A DNA stretch of 64,000 bases from Robiginitalea marina (GCF_024006985.1 NZ_JAMXIB010000003.1:1-64000), one strand, 5' to 3'; counted from the first letter of the stretch, positions 52,253 to 61,938 are shown. Numbers and translations are program-made. Notes: a model not told the origin generated them from the sequence alone.

Positions 52253-54388
52253 ATGCCCCTTGCCCCGCACCCCTGTGTCCGGTTTGCCGCAATCGCGCTG
52301 ATGTTGCTTTCCGCCTGCGGGCGGGACCCCGGCGGGTCAGTGGCCCCCACTGCCGACTACCGGGACTGGTCGGCCTATTTGGGCGATGCGGGGCGCACCC
52401 ATTTCAGCACCCTCGGGGCCTTTACCCCCGAAAATGTTTCAACTCTAAAGCCGGCATGGGTAGCGGACCTCCCCGACTACGGCCAGATGCAAATGAACCC
52501 CCTGGTGGTCGACAGCGTGCTCTATGGGGTTACTGCAGCCCTCAGGGCTTTTGCCCTGGATGCGCGCACGGGCGAAAAAATCTGGGTGTTCGGAGACTCC
52601 CTTAAGGTTTGGCACTCCACAAGCAGGGGGGTGAGCTACTGGAGGGAGGGGGAAGACCAGCGGATCTTCTATACCCTGGGCTCTGACCTGTGGGCCCTGG
52701 ATGCCCGAACCGGAAAACCCGTGGCCTCCTTCGGGCAGGGGGGCAAAATAGACCTGCGCTCCGGCCTGCCGGAAAGCGCCCGGGAGAAATTTGTGATCTC
52801 CAATACCCCCGGCACGATTTTCAGGGATTTGATCATCATGCCCCTGAGGATTTCGGAAGGGGTGGGGGCTGCCCCGGGCGACATCATGGCCTTTGACGTG
52901 CGCACCGGAGAACTCGCCTGGGTCTTCCATACCATCCCCTACCCTTCAGAACCCGGCCACGGGACCTGGGGCAACCCCGAAACCTACCTGAACAGGGAGG
53001 TGGGGGCTGCCAATAACTGGGCCGGTATGGCCCTTGACGAGGAGCGCGAAATCCTGTATGTGCCCACCGGTTCGGCGGCGCCCGACTTCTACGGGGGCAT
53101 GCGCAAAGGCATGAACCTGTTTTCAGACTGCCTGCTCGCCCTCGATGCCAACACCGGGAAACGGCTCTGGCATTTCCAATTCGTGCACCATGATATCTGG
53201 GACCGCGACCCGCCAGCCCCGCCAACCCTGCTGACCGTGGAGCAAAACGGGAAGCGCATCCCGGCCGTCGCCCAGGTGACCAAGCAGGGATATGTGTTTG
53301 TATTCGACCGGGTGAGTGGGGAGCCCCTATTTGAGATCCGGGAAAAGAAAATGCCCCCTTCGTCCCTGGAAGGGGAACAGGCCTGGCCTTCCCAGCCCCT
53401 TCCCGTAAAACCCCGGCCTTTTGCGCGCCAGTCCCAGGATCTTACGGCCGAGGACATCAGCCCTTTCGCCCCGAACCGGGATTCCCTGCTGGAGCGCTTC
53501 AACAAAGCCGATAAAAGGCAATTTGCCCCGCCTTCCCTGGAGCCGGTTTTCCTGCTGCCCGGATACGACGGGGGGGCGGAATGGGGCGGGGCCGGGGCCG
53601 ACCCGGAAAACGGCATCCTGTATGTAAATTCCAACGAGATGCCCTGGATCCTGCAGATGCGCAAAACCGCCCCGGTAGATACCTCCCTGCCCCTTGGGGA
53701 ACAGCTGTACCAAACCCATTGCATGCTCTGCCACCAGCCCGGGCGGGAAGGGCTGGCCGCTAGCGGGTACCCTTCCCTGATCGGGGTCGGGGCCCGGTAC
53801 TCCGCAGAGGAACTGTCGCTGCAGATCACCAAAGGAAAGGGGATGATGCCGGGCTTCCCGCAACTCAGCAAGGCCGAAAAAGAAGCCCTGGTCGCCTTCC
53901 TGCTCGATGCCCCCGACAAGCAGGAGGTGGGGGCCTCGTCGGCCTCCCCTGTAGCCTCCCTGCCCTATGAACACACCGGGTACCACAAATTCCTCGACAG
54001 CAATGGCCTCCCGGGGATCTCCCCACCCTGGGGTACCCTCCACGCCATTGACCTGAACCGGGGAGAGTTCCTGTGGAGCATCCCCCTGGGCGATACGCCG
54101 GAACTCCGTGGCCAAACCGAAGGCCCCACCGGGACCGAAAACTACGGGGGGCCGGTAATCACCGAAAATGGATTGTTGTTTATCGCCGCCACCAAAGATG
54201 GATATGTGCGGGCATTTGACCGGCACACCGGGGCCTTGCTTTGGGAATACCTGCTCCCCGCCGCAGCTTTTGCCACCCCTGCCCTGTACGAAGTGGATGG
54301 AAAACAATACCTCGCCCTGGCGTGCGGGGGCGAGAAGCTCGGCACCCCCAAGGGAAACAAAATAATCGCCTTCAGCCTGGAACCATGA
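52253..54388 (+). CDS. PQQ-dependent dehydrogenase with embedded c-type cytochrome
   Basis: A lipoprotein (LMLLSACGRDP) with an eight-bladed PQQ propeller: repeated strands such as RDWSAYLGDAGRTHFSTLGA and LWALDARTGKPVASFGQGGK, and the haem-binding CMLCH at residues 490-494, placed within the sequence rather than at an end. Likely oxidises an alcohol, aldose or polyol in the periplasm and passes electrons through its own cytochrome. 711 residues. TATTTTTA at 52227-52234 resembles a -7 box. The stop overlaps the next start as ATGA. Confidence 0.9.
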   Translation: MPLAPHPCVRFAAIALMLLSACGRDPGGSVAPTADYRDWSAYLGDAGRTHFSTLGAFTPENVSTLKPAWVADLPDYGQMQMNPLVVDSVLYGVTAALRAFALDARTGEKIWVFGDSLKVWHSTSRGVSYWREGEDQRIFYTLGSDLWALDARTGKPVASFGQGGKIDLRSGLPESAREKFVISNTPGTIFRDLIIMPLRISEGVGAAPGDIMAFDVRTGELAWVFHTIPYPSEPGHGTWGNPETYLNREVGAANNWAGMALDEEREILYVPTGSAAPDFYGGMRKGMNLFSDCLLALDANTGKRLWHFQFVHHDIWDRDPPAPPTLLTVEQNGKRIPAVAQVTKQGYVFVFDRVSGEPLFEIREKKMPPSSLEGEQAWPSQPLPVKPRPFARQSQDLTAEDISPFAPNRDSLLERFNKADKRQFAPPSLEPVFLLPGYDGGAEWGGAGADPENGILYVNSNEMPWILQMRKTAPVDTSLPLGEQLYQTHCMLCHQPGREGLAASGYPSLIGVGARYSAEELSLQITKGKGMMPGFPQLSKAEKEALVAFLLDAPDKQEVGASSASPVASLPYEHTGYHKFLDSNGLPGISPPWGTLHAIDLNRGEFLWSIPLGDTPELRGQTEGPTGTENYGGPVITENGLLFIAATKDGYVRAFDRHTGALLWEYLLPAAAFATPALYEVDGKQYLALACGGEKLGTPKGNKIIAFSLEP

Positions 54389-55449
54389 ACAACCCTGTAG
54401 GTATATTGGTTGTGGGATGCGGGAATATGGGCAGCAGCCATGCCCGTGCCTACCATGCCCTGGAAGGGTTTGAACTCCTTGGACTGGTAAGCCGCAACCC
54501 GAAAAGCCGCAATGCGCTTTCCGCTGAACTCGGCGGATACCCCACTTTTGCCAGCCTTGGGGAAGCCCTCCATCAGGTACGGCCCCAGGCCGTTTCCGTG
54601 AACACCTACCCCGATTCGCACGCCCCCCTGGTCCGCGAAGCCCTCGAGGCCGGATGCCATGTTTTTGTGGAGAAACCCCTGGCCCTTACCGCAGAGGAAG
54701 CGGAATCCCTTGTGGCCCTGGCGGCAGCCAAAGGCCTCAAACTTGTGGTGGGTTATATCCTGAGGGTGCATCCCGCCTGGGCGCGCTTTGTGACCCTGGC
54801 CAGGACCCTGGGAAAGCCCCTGGTGATGCGGATGAACCTGAACCAGCAAAGCTCGGGGCCGCAGTGGTACACCCACAAACAACTCATGAAATCCATGTCG
54901 CCCATTGTGGATTGCGGGGTACACTACGTAGACATCATGTGTATGATGACCGGGGCGCGCCCGGTAAGTGTAAGCGCCATAGGGGCGCGCCTGTCGGAGG
55001 AAATCGACCCCGGGATGTACAACTACGGTCAGTTGCAGGTCCGCTTTGATGACGGCTCTGTCGGCTGGTATGAAGCCGGGTGGGGGCCTATGATCAGCGA
55101 AACCGCCTACTTCATCAAAGACGTTATGGGACCGCTGGGTTCCGTATCGATCTCCGACGTGCCCAAAGGGGCCTCCGATGACATCGAGGGGCACACCAAA
55201 ACGGGCATGCTCCTGAAGCACTCGGCCTCATTGGATGCTGCGGGGCATTTCGAAAATGAAGACGAGTACCTCCCCACGGGTGATGAACCCGACCACGATG
55301 GCCTGTGCCGGCTCGAACAGGAATTCTTCCTGAACGCGATCAGGGAAAATTCGGACCTCACCGCGCATCTCCGGGATGCCGTAGCCAGCCTTCGGATCGT
55401 GCTGGCGGCAGACACCTCAGTACGGTCGGGAAAAACTGTTTTCCTGTAA
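54385..55449 (+). CDS. Gfo/Idh/MocA-family NAD(P)-dependent oxidoreductase
   Basis: A 354-residue protein with an NAD-binding GILVVGCGNMGSSHARAYHA start, the EKPLAL motif (VEKPLALTAEEAESLV), and the conserved DCGVHYVDIM near residue 180. It probably acts on a sugar or inositol derivative in the cytoplasm. The start ATG 54385 overlaps the PQQ enzyme's stop, so the two are translationally coupled; a shared substrate, such as a sugar oxidised in stages, is inference. Confidence 0.9.
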   Translation: MNNPVGILVVGCGNMGSSHARAYHALEGFELLGLVSRNPKSRNALSAELGGYPTFASLGEALHQVRPQAVSVNTYPDSHAPLVREALEAGCHVFVEKPLALTAEEAESLVALAAAKGLKLVVGYILRVHPAWARFVTLARTLGKPLVMRMNLNQQSSGPQWYTHKQLMKSMSPIVDCGVHYVDIMCMMTGARPVSVSAIGARLSEEIDPGMYNYGQLQVRFDDGSVGWYEAGWGPMISETAYFIKDVMGPLGSVSISDVPKGASDDIEGHTKTGMLLKHSASLDAAGHFENEDEYLPTGDEPDHDGLCRLEQEFFLNAIRENSDLTAHLRDAVASLRIVLAADTSVRSGKTVFL

Positions 55450-55535
55450 CCGGAAGGGCGTCCTAAGACCCCTAATGTTTTGTTAATCTGCCCCCTGGAT
55501 TTGGTTTTCTCCGGTAATTTTTTATATTACTAGTT

Positions 55536-55913
55536 ATGATCCAGACAGAAAAACAAGAGAACCAGGAAGTATTGCAACAATCCATAGCCCACCTCGAAGC
55601 CCGCGGCTTCAATCAGATCAAAGCCGATATGGAAGGCTATGAAACCCCTAAATCCTATCTGAAAAAGAGCACGGGAAATTCCGTCACCCCCGACATTACC
55701 GCAACCAAAAACGGAATCAAGTATTTTTTCGACATCAGCCTGAAATCGGATACCCCCACCCTGCTGAAATCCAAATGGTTGTTCCTGGACACCCTGAGCC
55801 GGATGAAGTCGAACCGTTTCCGGATTATTACCTTCCGGGGGCATTACAAGTTCACCGACACGCTGCTCAATGAACTGAACCTGGGGAACAAACAGCCCAT
55901 TAAAATCACCTGA
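55536..55913 (+). CDS. Conserved hypothetical protein, possible PD-(D/E)XK-like fold
   Basis: A 125-residue protein: a helical start (QENQEVLQQSIAHLEARGFN), then VTPDITATKNGIKYFFDISLKS, which has the D ... D-x-S-x-K pattern of a PD-(D/E)XK-like fold without clear proof, and a strand-rich end. Related conserved hypotheticals occur in flavobacteria, from memory. Function unknown. It ends just before the convergent GNAT gene. Confidence 0.6.
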   Translation: MIQTEKQENQEVLQQSIAHLEARGFNQIKADMEGYETPKSYLKKSTGNSVTPDITATKNGIKYFFDISLKSDTPTLLKSKWLFLDTLSRMKSNRFRIITFRGHYKFTDTLLNELNLGNKQPIKIT

Positions 55914-55932
55914 AGGCCCTAAGGGTAGTGCT

Positions 55933-56382
55933 TCAATTTTCGGGGTCCTTCACCATGCGGATATGGGGTATCCCGTCTTCCAGGTAGGTTTCCCCAATGG
56001 AACGGAAGCCCAGGTCTTTATAAAATTTTTCGAGGTATTGCTGGGCTGAAAGGGTAATGGTCACGCCCGCGTACCGGCCACGCACCACCTCCAGGGAAGC
56101 CTCCATGATCTCGAGGCCCAAACCCTTCCCCCTGAAATCGCTGCGTACAGCGACCCGCCCGATACTGGCGTCGTCAAAATAGTCCCCCGGGCCAAAAACA
56201 CGCGTATAAGCCACCACGTCACCATTTTCTTTCCCAAGGACATGCAGCGCTTTGCGGTCTTTGCCGTCGAGGTCCTGATAGGCGCATTCCTGTTCCACTA
56301 CAAAAATAGCCGCACGCAATTGCAATACCTGATAGAGTTCCTCCTTTTCCAGTTCCCCAAAGGTTTTTACGCTTACCTCCAT
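55933..56382 (-). CDS. GNAT N-acetyltransferase, ElaA family
   Basis: A 149-residue protein with LYQVLQLRAAIFVVEQECAY, GRVAVRSDFRGKGLGLEIM (acetyl-CoA loop RGKGLG) and FYKDLGFRSIGE, the ElaA-type GNAT core. Substrate unknown. The start ATG is adjacent to the CDF transporter's stop (56383), so they share a transcript with that gene upstream. Confidence 0.88.
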   Translation of the reverse strand: MEVSVKTFGELEKEELYQVLQLRAAIFVVEQECAYQDLDGKDRKALHVLGKENGDVVAYTRVFGPGDYFDDASIGRVAVRSDFRGKGLGLEIMEASLEVVRGRYAGVTITLSAQQYLEKFYKDLGFRSIGETYLEDGIPHIRMVKDPEN

Positions 56383-57300
56383 TTAGTCCTGTACAATAAT
56401 GTTCTTACTGTCGCACTTACCGAATTCGGGCTGGATGTTCACGTGGTTGATGCCGAATTCGCGCTCGAGCAATGATTCAATTTCCGCCAGGATCTGATCG
56501 AATTCCGACAGCAGGATGTCCCTGTTAAAATCGAGGTGGGCCTCCAGATGCACCTCGTCTTCATTCAATTGCCAGATGTGCACATGGTGCACGTTCTTTA
56601 TGGGTTCCAGGCTGCAAATAGCCTCCACAATGCGCTGTACCTCTATGCTTTTAGGGGTAAAAAGCATTAATACCCGGGTGGAGCCCTTAAGCAGGTCGTA
56701 TCCCATAAACACCAGGTAAATAGCGATGAGGATGGTCAGGGCCGGATCGATCCAGAACCAGCCGAAAAAATACATTAGGAGCCCTCCTATAAGCACGGCT
56801 ACTGAAGCCATCATATCGGTAAGCAGGTGCAGGTAGGCCGAACGCAGGTTCATGTTGCGGTCTGAGTCGGACCGCAATAACAACACGCTGAAGCCATTGG
56901 CCGCAATGCCCAAAATGGAAAGCCAGATCACCACCCCCGTGCTGATGGGTTGCGGATCCATAAACCGCTCAATCGCCTCTTTGATCAGAAAAACAGCGAC
57001 CGCAATAAGCGAGGCCGAATTTACGAAAGCCGCGATGATTTCGGCCCTTTTATAGCCAAAGGTGCGGTTGGTGGACGCCTTCTTGCGCACCAGGGAATTG
57101 GCGGCGTAGCTGATCACCAGCGAAAGGACGTCGCTAAAGTTATGAAGGGCATCCGAAAGCAGGGCAAGGCTCCCGGAAATAAGGCCACCAATCACCTGGG
57201 CCAGGGTAATGACGATGTTCAGGATAATGGAAATAAGGAGGTTCCTTCCTTTCAGATCCCGTGAATCGTGGTGGTGATGGTGGTGGTGTCCGTGGCCCAT
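56383..57300 (-). CDS. Cation diffusion facilitator (zinc/cobalt efflux)
   Basis: A histidine-rich start (MGHGHHHHHHHDSRD) and about six membrane helices with SDALHNFSD (metal site HxxxD) and HLLTDMMAS, then a cytoplasmic domain. 305 residues match CDF transporters that expel zinc or similar ions. It shares a transcript with the GNAT gene downstream. No metal-responsive regulator adjacent. Confidence 0.9.
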   Translation of the reverse strand: MGHGHHHHHHHDSRDLKGRNLLISIILNIVITLAQVIGGLISGSLALLSDALHNFSDVLSLVISYAANSLVRKKASTNRTFGYKRAEIIAAFVNSASLIAVAVFLIKEAIERFMDPQPISTGVVIWLSILGIAANGFSVLLLRSDSDRNMNLRSAYLHLLTDMMASVAVLIGGLLMYFFGWFWIDPALTILIAIYLVFMGYDLLKGSTRVLMLFTPKSIEVQRIVEAICSLEPIKNVHHVHIWQLNEDEVHLEAHLDFNRDILLSEFDQILAEIESLLEREFGINHVNIQPEFGKCDSKNIIVQD

Positions 57301-57330
57301 GGAAAATTCCCGTTTTTTCGGGGAGTTGGC

Positions 57331-57762
57331 TTATTGGCAGGGGATCTTCTCGATACGCCGCGAATGCCGCCCTCCCGCAAAAGGGGTATTTAAGAACGTT
57401 TGGACCATTTCAAGGGCCTGGGGGATGGCAATAAACCGGGAAGGCAGGCTCAGGATGTTTGCATTGTTGTGCTCCCGGGCGAGGGAGACCAGTTCCTTGT
57501 TCCAGCAAAGCGCTGCCCTGATGTGCTGGTGTTTGTTGGCGGTCATGGCAGCCCCGTTTCCGCTGCCGCAGATGATGATGCCGTAATCTGCCGTGCCTTC
57601 CTCCACATCTTCTGCCACCGGGTGGATAAAATCCGGGTAGTCCACGCTGTCGGTACTGTCGGTGCCATGGTTGATGGTATCGATGCCCATGGACTTCAGA
57701 AGCCCAACAATGGCCAGTTTATATTCTGTTCCGGCGTGGTCGTTTCCTATAGATATTTTCAT
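57331..57762 (-). CDS. rpiB: Ribose-5-phosphate isomerase B
   Basis: A 143-residue protein (MKISIGNDHAGTEYKLAIVG) with CGSGNGAAMTANK holding the catalytic cysteine and HNNANILSLPSRFI, matching RpiB/LacAB enzymes that interconvert ribose 5-phosphate and ribulose 5-phosphate. Length is typical. It is divergent from rnr across a 581-bp AT-rich intergenic region. Confidence 0.93.
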   Translation of the reverse strand: MKISIGNDHAGTEYKLAIVGLLKSMGIDTINHGTDSTDSVDYPDFIHPVAEDVEEGTADYGIIICGSGNGAAMTANKHQHIRAALCWNKELVSLAREHNNANILSLPSRFIAIPQALEMVQTFLNTPFAGGRHSRRIEKIPCQ

Positions 57763-58343
57763 GATCCCCTTTTGATATGCGCTCTGTAAAAATACAAAAC
57801 CCTGCGCGGAAAGGCGTTATAAAAATGGGAAGGACTGTTGTTTATTACAGCCTCACAAACCCAATACCAGTGTTAAAAAACGGGGGATAACTTCTATACA
57901 AACTTCTTTGTGTATCCCGTAATTTTTTTGCAGTACAATAGTTAATCGGATACCGCAAGTGATTCTTGTAAGAAACTCCCCCCCGGATAATGACAAAACA
58001 CAGGGGAGAAATCAACCGTTCCCCCCGGTTTTTTTATTAAAAAATGTTGGTTTAAACCAGTTATCAGGCCTGGTTGATAACTTATCTATTGTTTTGATGG
58101 TCTGATTTTTAACCCTGGTAAAAGGTGTCAATGGATTCTTTATAACGACATATCCAACAACGACCCGGGTAACTTATCCCTGCAATTAACAAGCAATCAT
58201 AATCATCAAAAAAGGATTTCATTAAAGGAAAAATAAATGGTTATGATTTACTGTTTGGTTGGTAACTCGCTTCAGGACATTTGCGGCCTTACCGGGGTCA
58301 GGGAGAATTTTATTCGTAATTTGCGCCTGAAATTAATTAATGA
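57763..58343. other. Long AT-rich intergenic region
   Basis: 581 bp with no gene, between divergent rpiB and rnr. It contains several TTATC/GATAA motifs (at about 57886, 57985, 58061, 58076, 58083 and 58175) and an 8-bp inverted repeat (AGTTATCA at 58059-58066 and TGATAACT at 58075-58082). An extended regulatory region or a replication-origin-like site are both possible. Full DnaA boxes (TTATNCACA) are absent. Confidence 0.35.
58059..58082. promoter_or_regulatory. 8-bp inverted repeat AGTTATCA-N8-TGATAACT
   Basis: A perfect 8-bp inverted repeat with an 8-nt spacer in the rpiB-rnr intergenic region. Could be an operator for a dimeric regulator. No regulator gene is next to it. Confidence 0.4.
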
Positions 58344-60527
58344 ATGTCGAAGAAGAAAAAACGGGCTAAAAATCAACAGAACAACGAATTAACGAAAAGC
58401 ATTTTTACCGTACTTGAGGCTGAGCCCAACCAGAGCTTCAATTACAAACAAATTGCTTCAAGGCTCAAAATTACCGATACCCAGGGGCGTAACCTGCTGA
58501 TTAAAAGGCTTGAAGAGCTTAGCAATAAAAACAGGATCCAACAGACATCCCCCGGAAAATACAGCAGTTCCTACGTGCCCCAGGTTTTTACAGGTACGGT
58601 GGATGTGAATACCCAGGGCAATGCGTATATCACTGCCGAAGGGCTGGAAGATGACATTTTCGTAAGTTTTCCAAACCTCAACAAGGCATTCCACGGCGAT
58701 ACAGTGGAAGTACAACTACTGCAGAAGCGCAGGGGAAGCCGGCCTGAAGGCAAAGTCATTCGGGTAGTCAAGCGAAAGAAAACGGCGTTTGTGGGGATTG
58801 TGGACCTCTACAAATCCTTTGCCTTCATCAGGGCTACAGACAACCGGATGTATACCGATTTCTTTGTCTCCCTCGATAACCTCGGGAAGGCGGAACACCG
58901 CCAAAAGGTGATCGTGGAGTACCTGAGCTGGCCTGACGATGCCGACAGCCCGTATGGAAAAGTCACCACCGTATTGGGTACCCCCGGCGAACACGATACA
59001 GAAATCCACTCCATCCTGGCCGAGTACGGCCTTCCCTACACCTTTCCCCCGGAAGTGGAACACTATGCAAATTCGCTCGATACCCGCATCCATCCCAAAG
59101 AGGTGGCTAAACGGAAAGACTTCCGCGAAGTGCTAACTTTTACAATCGACCCCAAAGATGCCAAGGATTTTGACGATGCGCTCTCGTACCGGAAACTGGA
59201 GAACGGCAACCTTGAAATCGGGATCCATATCGCAGATGTTTCGCATTATGTAAAAACGGACAGCATCCTGGAAGAAGAAGCCTATAACCGGGCTACCTCG
59301 GTATACCTGGTCGACCGGGTGGTACCCATGCTTCCCGAGATCCTTTCCAACGATGCCTGTTCCCTGAGGCCCAGGGAAGATAAGTATACCTTTTCGGCTG
59401 TGTTTGAGCTCGATAGTGAGGCCAGGGTGCAGGAGCAGTGGTTTGGCCGCACGGTGATCCATTCCAACGAGCGCCTGGCTTATGAGGAGGCGCAGCACGT
59501 TATTGAAACGGGCAACGGTGCCATCCCCGGAGATATTTCCATTCGCGAGTCGGGCTATACCCTGCCGGATGACGTGGTGAAGGCGATTCTGGATATGAAC
59601 CGGCTGGCCCGGAAATTGCGCGATAAGCGGATGAGCCACGGGGCTATTTCCTTTGACAAGGTGGAAGTGAAATTTTTACTCAATGAGGAAAATGAACCCA
59701 CCGGGGTCTATTTTAAGGAAAGCAAGGATGCCAATAAACTCATCGAGGAATTTATGTTGCTGGCCAACAGGAAGGTAGCCCAATTCATCGGCAAGCAGCG
59801 CCCTGAAAAAACCTTTATCTACCGCATCCACGATGAACCCAACGAAGACAAGGTGCTCGCCCTGGGTGCCCTGGTCAAGCGTTTTGGGTACCAATTGGAT
59901 TTCAAGGACAAGAAATCGCTCAATAGTTCGCTGAACCGGTTGCTTGAAGACGTTAAGGGGAAGAAAGAGCAAAACATGGTCGATACCCTGACCATCCGCA
60001 CCATGAGCAAGGCCGTCTACAGCACTGAGAACATCGGGCATTACGGCCTGGCCTTTGATTACTACACCCATTTTACCTCCCCGATACGGAGGTATCCGGA
60101 TGTGATGGTGCACCGCCTGCTGCAGCATTATCTCGAGGGCGGAAAATCGCCCTCAGCAGCGGAATATGAAGAAAAGGCGAAACACTCTTCCCAAATGGAA
60201 TATCTCGCGGTAAGCGCAGAACGGGATTCCGTAAAGTATATGCAGATTAAATTCATGGAAGACCACCGCGACCAGGCCTTCAGGGGGGTGATCTCCGGGG
60301 TCACCGAATGGGGGATCTATGTGGAGATCATCGAAAACAAGTGCGAGGGGATGGTGCGGATCAGGGATATAAAAGATGATTATTATACCTTTGATGAAAA
60401 GCAATATGCCCTTGTGGGCGAACGCAGGGGTAAAATATACCAGTTAGGGGATGAAGTGGAGGTAATGGTAAAAAATACCGACCTCATTAAAAGGCACCTC
60501 GATTTCTCCCTGGTTGGAAAGGCATAA
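58344..60527 (+). CDS. rnr: Ribonuclease R
   Basis: A 727-residue exoribonuclease: a winged-helix and cold-shock-like amino end (NQQNNELTKSIFTVLEAEPN), the RNB catalytic block FTIDPKDAKDFDDALSY with conserved aspartates, and an S1 domain near the end (FRGVISGVTEWGIYVEIIEN). The typical highly basic carboxyl tail is short (RHLDFSLVGKA). Degrades structured RNA 3' to 5'. The next gene begins 23 bp later. Confidence 0.95.
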   Translation: MSKKKKRAKNQQNNELTKSIFTVLEAEPNQSFNYKQIASRLKITDTQGRNLLIKRLEELSNKNRIQQTSPGKYSSSYVPQVFTGTVDVNTQGNAYITAEGLEDDIFVSFPNLNKAFHGDTVEVQLLQKRRGSRPEGKVIRVVKRKKTAFVGIVDLYKSFAFIRATDNRMYTDFFVSLDNLGKAEHRQKVIVEYLSWPDDADSPYGKVTTVLGTPGEHDTEIHSILAEYGLPYTFPPEVEHYANSLDTRIHPKEVAKRKDFREVLTFTIDPKDAKDFDDALSYRKLENGNLEIGIHIADVSHYVKTDSILEEEAYNRATSVYLVDRVVPMLPEILSNDACSLRPREDKYTFSAVFELDSEARVQEQWFGRTVIHSNERLAYEEAQHVIETGNGAIPGDISIRESGYTLPDDVVKAILDMNRLARKLRDKRMSHGAISFDKVEVKFLLNEENEPTGVYFKESKDANKLIEEFMLLANRKVAQFIGKQRPEKTFIYRIHDEPNEDKVLALGALVKRFGYQLDFKDKKSLNSSLNRLLEDVKGKKEQNMVDTLTIRTMSKAVYSTENIGHYGLAFDYYTHFTSPIRRYPDVMVHRLLQHYLEGGKSPSAAEYEEKAKHSSQMEYLAVSAERDSVKYMQIKFMEDHRDQAFRGVISGVTEWGIYVEIIENKCEGMVRIRDIKDDYYTFDEKQYALVGERRGKIYQLGDEVEVMVKNTDLIKRHLDFSLVGKA

Positions 60528-60549
60528 GTTCACAGTAGACCTGCCGCTA

Positions 60550-61239
60550 ATGGACCGTAGAATCTTCATCTTATGGTTTGTTTTGTCGGGGTGGGCCACC
60601 CAGGGCACCCATGCCCAGGAGGCCACCCTGAACACCCCCCTGCAACCATTTTCCGAAATAAAAGTTTTCGATGGTATATCGGTGACCCTGATCCCCGGCG
60701 ACCAGAACCGGGCTGTGGTAAAAGGGGCAAACCTCCAGGAGGTGTCTGTAGTCAATACCGACGGCGTGCTGAAAATCAGGATGCAGGTTACGCGGATGTT
60801 CAGCGGGTATCGGACTTTTGTGGACGTTTACTACGCACAGCCCCTGAAGGTCATCGATGTGAATGAAGATGCCCGCATTATCTCCAGTGAAACCCTGCGC
60901 CAGGAGGTCCTTGAAGTGAAGGCCCAGGAAGGGGGGGAAATTCAGATCAGGGCCGAGGTCACCCAGTTTTTGGTGAAGGTGGTCACCGGTGGCCTGATTA
61001 CTGCAGAAGGGACCTCCAAAAACCAGGATGTACAGATTAATACCGGGGGTATATACAAGGGAAAAAATTTTAAGACAGGTTTCTGTACCGTAAACGTGAA
61101 CGCCGGTTCCCTGGCTGAAATCCACGCTACCGACTATGTAAAGGCCACCGTAAAGGCGGGCGGGGAAGTACAGGTATACGGCAAGCCCGCAAAAATGGAC
61201 GAGAAGACCGTTTTCGGCGGGACCATAAAAAGGATGTAA
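60550..61239 (+). CDS. DUF2807 (head GIN) domain protein
   Basis: A secreted 229-residue protein (signal LWFVLSGWATQGTHAQ) with the repetitive beta-helix pattern of DUF2807 proteins: FSEIKVFDGISVTLIPGDQN and LITAEGTSKNQDVQINTGGI. Such proteins of Bacteroidetes have unknown function. ATG 60550 opens the signal peptide; TTG at 60514 would overlap rnr and adds 12 residues. It is likely on the rnr transcript. Confidence 0.85.
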   Translation: MDRRIFILWFVLSGWATQGTHAQEATLNTPLQPFSEIKVFDGISVTLIPGDQNRAVVKGANLQEVSVVNTDGVLKIRMQVTRMFSGYRTFVDVYYAQPLKVIDVNEDARIISSETLRQEVLEVKAQEGGEIQIRAEVTQFLVKVVTGGLITAEGTSKNQDVQINTGGIYKGKNFKTGFCTVNVNAGSLAEIHATDYVKATVKAGGEVQVYGKPAKMDEKTVFGGTIKRM

Positions 61240-61244
61240 GTACT

Positions 61245-61910
61245 ATGTGGGAGGATATCCAGGCTGCGATCCCCTTGGGCTTCCTGTTGAGCTTCATGGT
61301 TGGGCCTGTATTCTTTGTTTTACTGGAAACCAGCGCCACCAAGGGCTTTCGGGCAGGCCTGGTACTCGACCTGGGGGTGATCCTGGCCGACATTTTCTTT
61401 CTGATTATCGCCTACTTCAGTAGTTACCAGTTGCTGGAGAACCTTAGCAACCAGCCCGGGCTCTATGTTTTTGGGGGCGTTATTTTGCTGGTTTACGGGT
61501 TGACCACCATCTTCAGGTCCGATTTCAAAGAAAAAAAGCCCCGGATCGTTACCCGGGGAAGCGATTACCTTGGCCTTTTTGTAAAGGGTTTCCTGCTGAA
61601 TTTCATAAATATCGGGGTATTGGTATTCTGGCTGGGGGTTATCATTATCGTGGGACCCAGCCTGGAGAATGAACCCAATCGCCTGATCACATTTTTCAGC
61701 GCCATGCTGGGGGCCTATTTGGCGACCGATATCGTAAAGATCCTGCTGGCCAAACAACTCAAAAGGAAACTGACGCGAAAGCGGATCTACCAGATCAAAA
61801 AGGTGCTGGGAATCATCCTTGCCCTATGCGGGGTGGTCCTGATCGTAAAGGGGTTCCTCCCTAAAGACAAGCTGAATATAGAGCAGGGGATCGAGCTGAT
61901 CAGGGAATGA
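61245..61910 (+). CDS. LysE-family amino acid translocator
   Basis: A 221-residue membrane protein with MVGPVFFVLLETSATKGFRA and five or six helices (GVILADIFFLIIAYF, LYVFGGVILLVYGLT, FLLNFINIGVLVFWLGVIII, LGIILALCGVVLIVKG). Fits LysE/RhtB exporters. Substrate not predictable. It begins 5 bp after the DUF2807 stop and ends at a bidirectional terminator (61912-61938). Confidence 0.85.
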   Translation: MWEDIQAAIPLGFLLSFMVGPVFFVLLETSATKGFRAGLVLDLGVILADIFFLIIAYFSSYQLLENLSNQPGLYVFGGVILLVYGLTTIFRSDFKEKKPRIVTRGSDYLGLFVKGFLLNFINIGVLVFWLGVIIIVGPSLENEPNRLITFFSAMLGAYLATDIVKILLAKQLKRKLTRKRIYQIKKVLGIILALCGVVLIVKGFLPKDKLNIEQGIELIRE

Positions 61911-61911
61911 A

Positions 61912-61938
61912 AAAACCCCGAAGGAGTATCGGGGTTTT
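61912..61938. terminator. Bidirectional terminator between LysE and tRNA-Cys
   Basis: Stem ACCCCGA/TCGGGGT with A-rich and T-rich flanks on either side (AAAAACCCCGA ... TCGGGGTTTT). It ends the LysE transcript on + and the tRNA on -. Confidence 0.75.

Noticed and set aside
57763-58343. Firm oriC assignment
   Set aside because: No TTATNCACA box and no skew can be measured in one window, so only a low-confidence possibility is kept.
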